64,000 bases of DNA from Promethearchaeota archaeon. GTDB taxonomy: Archaea; Asgardarchaeota; Lokiarchaeia; Sigynarchaeales; SOKP01. The stretch covers positions 1-64,000 of the forward strand of contig JABXKC010000014.1 in NCBI GenBank assembly GCA_013375495.1. Direction: 5' to 3'. The notes beneath the pieces were generated by a model. The model was not told the origin of the DNA and ran no database searches. It saw only the letters and a program-made list of their open reading frames with translations. This document shows, piece after piece, positions 58,286 through 64,000 of this stretch (positions within the stretch are counted from its first letter, which is position 1; each line of letters starts with the position of its first letter). Position numbers and translations under genes: made by a program.

Positions 58286-59230
58286 ATGGGAATGTTAGAT
58301 GGAAAAGTTGCCATTATAACTGGAGCTGGTAGGGGTTTAGGAAGAGAAGAAGCGTTATTAATGGCAAAAGAAGGATGTAATTTATTAATTAATGACTTAG
58401 GTGCCGGATTCGATGGTAAAGGAGCAGAAGCTAAGGTAGCTGACATTGTTGCTGAGGAATGTAGAAAATTTGGAGTCAAAGCAGTTGGTAATTACGATTC
58501 GGTTACTGATTTTAATAAAACGAAAGCAATGATCGATCAAGCTGTTTCCGAATTTGGAAAATTAGATATCGTAGTAAATAATGCAGGAATTCTTAGAGAT
58601 CGTATGCTCTTTAATATGGCTGAAGAAGAATTTGATGATATCATTGCAGTGCATTTAAAGGGTACATTTAATATGACTCGTCATGTAGCTGCTTATTTTA
58701 GAGAGACTGGAAAAGCTGATCCTGGTTTAAAGAACTTTGGAAGAATTATCAATACTGCTTCTGATGCGGGATTATTAGGAAACATGGGTCAAACTAATTA
58801 TGGAGCTGCAAAAGCAGGGATTGCTGCGTTTACCGTAATTGCTGCAATGGAACTAAAAAAATATGCTACCGTTAATTGTATTGTTCCAGTTGCTAGAACT
58901 CGACTCACAACTGATGCAACTCCAACAATGGTTGAAGTAATGAATAAACTGGATGAATCTGGATTTGATGTTTTTGATCCTGCGAATGTTGCTCCTATGG
59001 TTGCATTTTTAGCTTCAGATAAGGCAAAAAAAATCAGTGGAGAATTATTTCGTGTAGTCGCAGATAGGGTTTATATTTATCAAGGTTGGCATACATATAA
59101 CCAAATTGATAATGGAGGTAAACCTTTTACGCCACAAATTCTGGCTGAAAGAGTTAAATCAGAATTGATGAAAGGTGCTCCAAGGAAAGAATCCTTAATG
59201 GATGCAATTGGTTCCTTAATTAAAATGTAG
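58286..59230 (+). CDS. Short-chain dehydrogenase (3-hydroxyacyl-CoA dehydrogenase-like)
   Basis: TGAGRGLGREEALLMAKEGCNLLINDLGAG is split here between the NAD-binding TGxxxGxG loop and ND-L-G signature. NNAGILRD and the catalytic Ser in NTASDAGLLG with YGAAKAG (Y-x3-K) are intact. The LINDLGAGFDGKG insertion is typical of the peroxisomal multifunctional-enzyme-type SDR, which oxidises 3-hydroxyacyl-CoA. Length 314 is on the long side, with a C-terminal extension. Monocistronic. Confidence 0.88.
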   Translation: MGMLDGKVAIITGAGRGLGREEALLMAKEGCNLLINDLGAGFDGKGAEAKVADIVAEECRKFGVKAVGNYDSVTDFNKTKAMIDQAVSEFGKLDIVVNNAGILRDRMLFNMAEEEFDDIIAVHLKGTFNMTRHVAAYFRETGKADPGLKNFGRIINTASDAGLLGNMGQTNYGAAKAGIAAFTVIAAMELKKYATVNCIVPVARTRLTTDATPTMVEVMNKLDESGFDVFDPANVAPMVAFLASDKAKKISGELFRVVADRVYIYQGWHTYNQIDNGGKPFTPQILAERVKSELMKGAPRKESLMDAIGSLIKM

Positions 59231-59272
59231 TTTAAATTTCTTTCAATTTTTTTTAATTTTTTTAATTTTCAA

Positions 59273-59554
59273 TTAACACTCTAATTTGTTGACGATCTCT
59301 TGGAATATCTGATAGATAATTAGTACTACTTTATCAAAATCTTTATCAGATAATTCTGTATCATTGTTTTTCAGAGTATTTAATAGGTAATCTAACTTAT
59401 TTAAAGCGATTTCAATACTTTCAGTTTTTTCATTTAAAGTTAGTTTCTTCAAATGACTTTTTAAAAAAATAATCTCGCTAAGAAGTAGATTTACTAACTT
59501 TTCTCTTCTTGGTTCAAATAAGTCTGAATACTGCCATTTTATTACTTTACTCAT
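59273..59554 (-). CDS. Small helical protein, hypothetical
   Basis: 93 residues, almost all amphipathic helix (REKLVNLLLSEIIFLKSHLK, KTESIEIALNKLDYLLNTL). ATG 59554 has GGTGGAAAGG upstream, which supports translation. I do not recognise a family. It is convergent with the SDR gene and separate from the peptidase gene that follows on the same strand (125 bases). Confidence 0.55.
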   Translation of the reverse strand: MSKVIKWQYSDLFEPRREKLVNLLLSEIIFLKSHLKKLTLNEKTESIEIALNKLDYLLNTLKNNDTELSDKDFDKVVLIIYQIFQEIVNKLEC

Positions 59555-59679
59555 ATCCTTTCCACCATATTAATTAATCTTAACAAAATGAATAGGAGAA
59601 GATATTAATCTCTTAGAGAGTCCAATTTTTGTTTTTAAGTAGCTCTAATTGAAAAAAAAAGTTAGAACCTTAAAAATAT

Positions 59680-61107
59680 CTATTTCTTCAACCTATGATG
59701 AGGTGGTTTTAAACCTTCAGGAAGAGGAGACTTATACAGCTTATCTTTATGCTTATGTTCGTGTTCTTTACGGGCTTTATCTACTAAATCTGGATTTTTC
59801 ATAAAATCGAGAGCTGCTATCGCTAGTATTTTTGCTGCTGTTAACATCCCCTTATGTCCAATACTCATTCCAGATGTTGCTACATTTTGCCATGAATGCC
59901 CCGGAGAACCCATAACTTCGCAAGCTGTTTCAAATTCACCAAGTGGTACCTTCCAAGAAACATCTCCAACATCTGTTGATCCTGGCGATACCTTACCTTT
60001 ACCAATTGGAGGGATTAATATTTTATTTAAAGGTTGGTTGAGAATCACTTTTGCCATCTCTATCATATCAGGGGGGATAAACCTATAGTATCCTTCCAAA
60101 GAATCTTTTGGTATTGATTTTTTAAGTTCATTTGCAAAGGCTATATCGTCTTTATTAAATCTCGGGCCCCTTACTTGCTTCATTGAATTTGAAATTACAT
60201 CGCTAACTACTTTTGTATACATCGTATTATACATTCCACTTAAAAAATCGATTTCCATTGTTGTTTCAGTCATTAAAGTTGCTCCTTTTGCTATATTTAT
60301 AAGTCTTGCGTATAATTCTTCAACCTGATGCCGTTTTGGAGCACGTACAAAATAATACACCTCCGCCTCAGCGGGGACCACATTTGGAGCATCGCCCCCG
60401 TGAGTTATGACGTAATGTAATCTCGCGTCCGGAATCATATGTTCACGCATATAGTTAGCTCCTATATTCATCAACTCTACAGCGTCTAATGCACTCCTTC
60501 CATTTTGAGGATCTCCAGCAGCATGTGCGCTACGTCCGTGGAATTTAAAAACAATTGAGTTTACAGCTAAGGAAGTCATCAAATTTAACATGTTGAAATT
60601 ACTAGGATGCCAAGTCATTGCTATATCTACATCGTCGAACAATCCTTCTCGTATCATATAACCCTTAGAATTGAATGTTTCCTCAGCAGGGCACCCATAA
60701 TAGCGAATCGTTCCTTTTACATCTCCCGTATCAATTGCTTCTTTTACTGCTAATACTGCTCCTAACGATCCTACTCCTAAAAGGTTATGACCGCAACCAT
60801 GACCTGGTGCCCCTTCAGTTAGAACTTCTCTAAAAGGTTCTGCTTTTTGACTGAGCCCTGGGAGAGCATCATACTCACCTAAAATCCCAATAATGGGTTT
60901 TCCGTTACCATAATCGGCATAAAATGCAGTAGGCATATCAGCAACATTCGATTTTACAGAAAAACCAGCTTCATTAAGAGATTTTGTTAATAATGCTGAA
61001 GATTTAAATTCCTCTAATCCTAGTTCAGCAAATTCCCAAATCTGATCACCAATATCTATTAATAAATCTTGGTTTACCTTAACGCTTTTAATTGCTTGTC
61101 TAAACAT
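59680..61107 (-). CDS. M20-family amidohydrolase, AbgB-like
   Basis: LGEYDALPGLSQ and GAPGHGCGHNLLG are the metal-site motifs of the AbgB branch of M20 peptidases; CPAEETFNSKGYM, WHPSNFNML and STDVGDVSWKVP are further conserved blocks. Length 475 fits. AbgB releases p-aminobenzoate from p-aminobenzoyl-glutamate; other members act on N-acyl amino acids. The substrate here cannot be set. It is near the M29-type peptidase on the same strand (76 bases). Confidence 0.9.
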   Translation of the reverse strand: MFRQAIKSVKVNQDLLIDIGDQIWEFAELGLEEFKSSALLTKSLNEAGFSVKSNVADMPTAFYADYGNGKPIIGILGEYDALPGLSQKAEPFREVLTEGAPGHGCGHNLLGVGSLGAVLAVKEAIDTGDVKGTIRYYGCPAEETFNSKGYMIREGLFDDVDIAMTWHPSNFNMLNLMTSLAVNSIVFKFHGRSAHAAGDPQNGRSALDAVELMNIGANYMREHMIPDARLHYVITHGGDAPNVVPAEAEVYYFVRAPKRHQVEELYARLINIAKGATLMTETTMEIDFLSGMYNTMYTKVVSDVISNSMKQVRGPRFNKDDIAFANELKKSIPKDSLEGYYRFIPPDMIEMAKVILNQPLNKILIPPIGKGKVSPGSTDVGDVSWKVPLGEFETACEVMGSPGHSWQNVATSGMSIGHKGMLTAAKILAIAALDFMKNPDLVDKARKEHEHKHKDKLYKSPLPEGLKPPHHRLKK

Positions 61108-61183
61108 GATTAACCTAAATGTAGGTTTACTAATATTTTTTATTTTGAATTCTTTTCAAAACCTTGTATTCTAGAAAATAAAA

Positions 61184-62179
61184 TTAAAGGATGTCCCCAT
61201 CTTTAATTAAAACCTTCGAAGAGCCATCCTTAAAAGTAATATTCATTGTTGGTTTATAAAATAGGAAATCTCTATGGTTTTTTGATCTGTTCTGCCCTCC
61301 TTCCATATCTTCATTATTCCCAAAAGCAATATGGGCTGTCTTAAGGGCTTTTTCGTCCTCGAGTAAATTACCCGTTAATTTAGCACCAGGGTTAAGACCA
61401 ATTCCCAATTCTCCTATAATTCTAGCTTCTTCATCAATACTAGTTAATTTTTCAACATTTTCAACTAAATTTTGATCCTCGCTTTCGACATTGATGATTC
61501 TGCCTTTTTCTATAAAAATCTTCAAGGGTTTACTCACGTTACCTATATCTCCGATGGAACCATCGCAAACTATTAAACCATCACCCTTGGTTTCTACGGG
61601 ACCACACCATACTTCGCCACAGGGTAAATTAGCAAGGTATGACTCCTCTATAAGTTGAGTATCCGTTGAAAATCCGCGATCTTCAATATGTAATACAACA
61701 TCTGTTCCTCCCGGTGCTGTGATATGCACCTGTTTCGCGTTGTTAAAACTGCTTATCATCTTATCTGCTATAACGACCATTTTATCATAATCTACATTCA
61801 TTGGACCTTCAATCATCATCGATTTAGTAATACTTGGACAATGACCTACTCGAACTGCTTTATTAACATGAACTTCATCTATCCATTTGACTCGAAAAGG
61901 AGTTTCTTCTGCTAAACCTTTAAAAGCATTAATAATTAGTGTTTTTCCTTTAAGTAAAGAAATCAAATCTGTAGGTATTTCAAAGATAGGACGAATTTCT
62001 TCAGGTAAGAAATATAAATGAGCTGTGCACCCATATTCAATGGCTGCAGCGTAAAAAGCTTCCCCTTCACTTTTAGTATGTTCATCAGTTATGACTAATA
62101 CATCGTCTTTTTTCTTTAATTTTAAGACGTGAACCATCGCTTTTTGCGCTGATTTTATCATCTTTTTGAAATCATTCAT
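61184..62179 (-). CDS. M29-type aminopeptidase (AmpS/aminopeptidase T-like)
   Basis: LPCGEVWCGPVETKGDG is the signature region of this group, together with LGIGLNPGAK, KTAHIAFGNNEDMEGGQNRSKNHRD-like segments (conserved His and Asn) and the terminal strand ITFKDGS. Metal ligands in the family are Glu and His residues that appear in these motifs. Length near 331 is somewhat shorter than classical AmpS. ATG 62179 is preferred to TTG 62185, as TTGAGGAC lies upstream. Peptide recycling is probable. Confidence 0.82.
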   Translation of the reverse strand: MNDFKKMIKSAQKAMVHVLKLKKKDDVLVITDEHTKSEGEAFYAAAIEYGCTAHLYFLPEEIRPIFEIPTDLISLLKGKTLIINAFKGLAEETPFRVKWIDEVHVNKAVRVGHCPSITKSMMIEGPMNVDYDKMVVIADKMISSFNNAKQVHITAPGGTDVVLHIEDRGFSTDTQLIEESYLANLPCGEVWCGPVETKGDGLIVCDGSIGDIGNVSKPLKIFIEKGRIINVESEDQNLVENVEKLTSIDEEARIIGELGIGLNPGAKLTGNLLEDEKALKTAHIAFGNNEDMEGGQNRSKNHRDFLFYKPTMNITFKDGSSKVLIKDGDIL

Positions 62180-62361
62180 TTTCAAGTCCTCAATTATCTA
62201 TATAGAATAAATACTAGAATTGAACTAAAAAATTATTGTTTATTATTATTCTTTGTTTAAAATAGAATTTTTAAACTTAAATACTATTAAACCATAAATA
62301 TCAATTAAAATACTTTATAATATCAAATCTTAAACAATCTAATAAAAAAAAATGATTTATT

Positions 62362-63402
62362 ATGAGTGAAGAGAAATCGAATACTGAAGAGGCTCAACCA
62401 CAACGAAAAAGATATTATTGGATCGACCACGCAAGAGGGGTCATAATGCTTTTACTTGTTATTACTGAATTTCTTCCTGTGGTTATTAGGGAAGCATCGG
62501 AGATCGGTCGTTTCTTTCTTGCACACCCTCCTAATCAAACCACCGTTGAGTATATGAATATCTATGATTTAGGTGCTCCCGCTTTTATTTTTATTATGGG
62601 TCTACTTATGCCATTGTCTTTTTCACATAGAAAAGAAAGAGATGGAGTAAACAAGGCTGTTAGGCATATGATCATACGATATGGGATAATCTTAGTTCTT
62701 GGTTTAGTAGTGATTTTAATTGATCATGGGAAAATGATAACAATGGTTGGCGATGTTCCTATAATTATTTGGGATGTTCTACCTACTCTCGGATTGGTCG
62801 GGTTAATTACGATACCATTTTTATTTCTAAAACCTAAACCTCGTGCAATTGTAGCTACAATTATGCTAGTTTTCTACCAATTTATGCTTCTATATGGTGG
62901 TTGGCGCGAATATGCGATTTTTTCTATTCATGGCGGTATTTTTGGAACTATTTTTGGGTTTTCCGCTTTAATGATTTACGCAACTTGCTTAGGGGAAGTG
63001 TTGCTGTTAAATAAGGAGTTTACAGATAAAAAAAAGTATCAAATTTACGCAGTTGTTGGTGCTATAGCTTTAATTGGTGGATTGTTGCTCTGGTTGGTGC
63101 CAGGGTGGTATCCAAATAAGCGTCAGGTAACCTTAACCTATATATCAATCAGTTTAGGAGCCGCGATTTTGTTGTCCTTTATTCTCATAGGCATTGACAA
63201 AAAAGTTCAGAAACCGATATTCATTCTAGATAGTTATGGAAAATCTCCTTTCTTAATTTATGTGATAGCGATTGTGTTAGAATTTTTAATATCTGATATT
63301 ATAGAATATGAGATGGATATTTTGATATTCATCATAATGGTTATCATAATGTCTGCTATTGCTATTCTCCTCGATAAACGGGGTAAAATTATAAAAATAT
63401 AA
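62362..63402 (+). CDS. Membrane protein, heparan-N-acetyltransferase-like (DUF5009/NagX)
   Basis: After 14 soluble residues, YYWIDHARGVIMLLLVITEF is the conserved first span of the DUF5009/NagX-like group of acyltransferases, with GAPAFIFIMGLLMPLSFSHRKERDG next. Ten or so membrane helices, 346 residues. ILDSYGKSPFLIYVIA is the conserved last region. Related enzymes acylate sugars from acyl-CoA at the membrane; substrate unknown. It is 130 bases upstream of the roadblock gene. Confidence 0.72.
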   Translation: MSEEKSNTEEAQPQRKRYYWIDHARGVIMLLLVITEFLPVVIREASEIGRFFLAHPPNQTTVEYMNIYDLGAPAFIFIMGLLMPLSFSHRKERDGVNKAVRHMIIRYGIILVLGLVVILIDHGKMITMVGDVPIIIWDVLPTLGLVGLITIPFLFLKPKPRAIVATIMLVFYQFMLLYGGWREYAIFSIHGGIFGTIFGFSALMIYATCLGEVLLLNKEFTDKKKYQIYAVVGAIALIGGLLLWLVPGWYPNKRQVTLTYISISLGAAILLSFILIGIDKKVQKPIFILDSYGKSPFLIYVIAIVLEFLISDIIEYEMDILIFIIMVIIMSAIAILLDKRGKIIKI

Positions 63403-63532
63403 TTTTATTTTTTTTTATTATTTTACTTTTTTATACAAAATCAATCTTTCTAGACTTAAATAATATTAAATCTTAAATATCAATAACAAGATTATTCTAA
63501 TAATTCTAAAAACATAAATTAAGATGAGTTGA

Positions 63533-63889
63533 ATGAGTGAAGGAAGGATTAAGGAGGTTCTGGAAAGTCTAAAATTGATAAAAGGAGTCCATGGGGCAGC
63601 TATTATTGAAAAATTCGGTTTGATTAAAGGTAGTGCCTTACCTGGTTGGGTTGATCCAGAAGCGGTTGCTGCTATGGTTACTCTTATACTAAAAGCGTCT
63701 CAAAGAGCCACAAAAGAACTTGAGCAAGGGCAGTTTTATAACGCTATAATTGAAAGTGCTAAAGGAAGAATATTATTTTCAGAGATTAAAGGAAGTATTT
63801 TAACAATAATTGCAACTACTGACGCAAAACTCGGTATTATTAATCTAAAATTAGGAGCTGCGGTAGAAGTTTTAAGAGAGCATCTATAA
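63533..63889 (+). CDS. Roadblock/LC7 domain protein
   Basis: 118 residues: an N-terminal helix, VHGAAIIEKFGLIKGSALP as the central strands, a long helix ILKASQRATKEL, and ESAKGRILFSEIKGSILTIIATTDAKLG, ending with LGAAVEVLREHL. This is the complete roadblock/LC7 fold that scaffolds small GTPases and is expanded in Asgard archaea. GATGAGTTGA lies just before the ATG. No GTPase gene is in the window. Confidence 0.9.
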   Translation: MSEGRIKEVLESLKLIKGVHGAAIIEKFGLIKGSALPGWVDPEAVAAMVTLILKASQRATKELEQGQFYNAIIESAKGRILFSEIKGSILTIIATTDAKLGIINLKLGAAVEVLREHL

Positions 63890-63917
63890 GAAAGATAGCA
63901 TTTTCTCTTCATCTTAA

Positions 63918-64000
63918 TTACTTTTTAAGTAAATCCAAAATCAGATCTCTTGTTATCGTAGGATCGGCCTGTCCTTTGGTTTTTGCCATAACTCTGCCAA
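63918..64000 (-). CDS. C-terminus of GatB/GatE amidotransferase subunit (truncated by window)
   Basis: The frame that ends at 63918 reads GRVMAKTKGQ, then ADPTITRDLILDLLKK and stop. G-x-VMxxxxGxADPxxVxxLL is the conserved C-terminal GatB/YqeY-type domain of tRNA-dependent amidotransferases. In archaea GatE of GatDE has the same tail, and makes Gln-tRNA-Gln from Glu-tRNA-Gln. The start is outside the window. Confidence 0.75.
   Translation of the reverse strand, partial: GRVMAKTKGQADPTITRDLILDLLKK

Overview
The window is AT-rich archaeal chromosome. A beta-subunit proteasome gene, the KH-domain transcription terminator aCPSF1/FttA, an EF-2-type translation GTPase, archaeal myo-inositol-1-phosphate synthase, the tail of a GatB/GatE amidotransferase and GGTGA-type ribosome binding sites all point to Archaea. 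A stand-alone roadblock/LC7 protein, a multi-winged-helix zinc-finger protein resembling UFL1, a GIFT-like domain and a divergent EF-2 paralogue lacking the diphthamide histidine point to an Asgard archaeon, most likely of the Lokiarchaeia type. No insertion sequence, CRISPR array or phage module was seen.

Layout. 0-5.8 kb: a left-truncated sulfatase, an alkyltransferase-like DNA repair protein, proteasome beta, a GIFT-like protein, a radical SAM enzyme and an HhH-SlyD-type prolyl isomerase. 5.8-14.7 kb: the most distinctive block, with four ATP-grasp genes (at least two with the ITPK inositol-phosphate kinase motifs), inositol-1-phosphate synthase, an MFS transporter, an UppP-type phosphatase and a low-molecular-weight tyrosine phosphatase, interrupted by a small ribbon-helix-helix regulator with an obvious operator. 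14.7-27.3 kb: nicotinamidase, a five-PAS histidine kinase, tRNA-Gly(CCC), the EF-2 paralogue, a possible structured RNA, PurN, FttA, a NapH-like membrane ferredoxin, an HD-type dNTPase and a tRNA-Gln with an apparent T-loop intron. 27.3-38.8 kb: parvulin, a polyferredoxin, a NikR-like regulator, the UFL1-like protein, two glycosyltransferases, a transporter, a haloalkane dehalogenase-like hydrolase and a SPASM radical SAM enzyme. 39-49.9 kb: an anchored sugar-binding protein, a fucose/arabinose isomerase-like enzyme, an orphan DNA methyltransferase, two paralogous coiled-coil proteins that seem to start at AUU, and membrane proteins. 50-59.3 kb: an acyltransferase, a corrinoid protein with a UroD-type methyltransferase, flavodoxin, a BadI/MenB-like hydrolase with a 3-hydroxyacyl-CoA dehydrogenase, a small-gene island with strong Shine-Dalgarno sites, and an SDR. 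59-64 kb: two peptidases, a membrane acyltransferase-like protein, roadblock/LC7 and the end of GatB/GatE.

How the genes fit together. The inositol block looks able to make inositol-1-phosphate and phosphorylate inositol or a related polyol. The 51-56 kb block suggests anaerobic one-carbon methyl transfer and CoA-linked ring or acyl degradation. Most other genes are monocistronic housekeeping or accessory genes. Many computed start codons here are upstream GTGs that really belong to GGTGA ribosome-binding sites; corrected starts are given where this matters.
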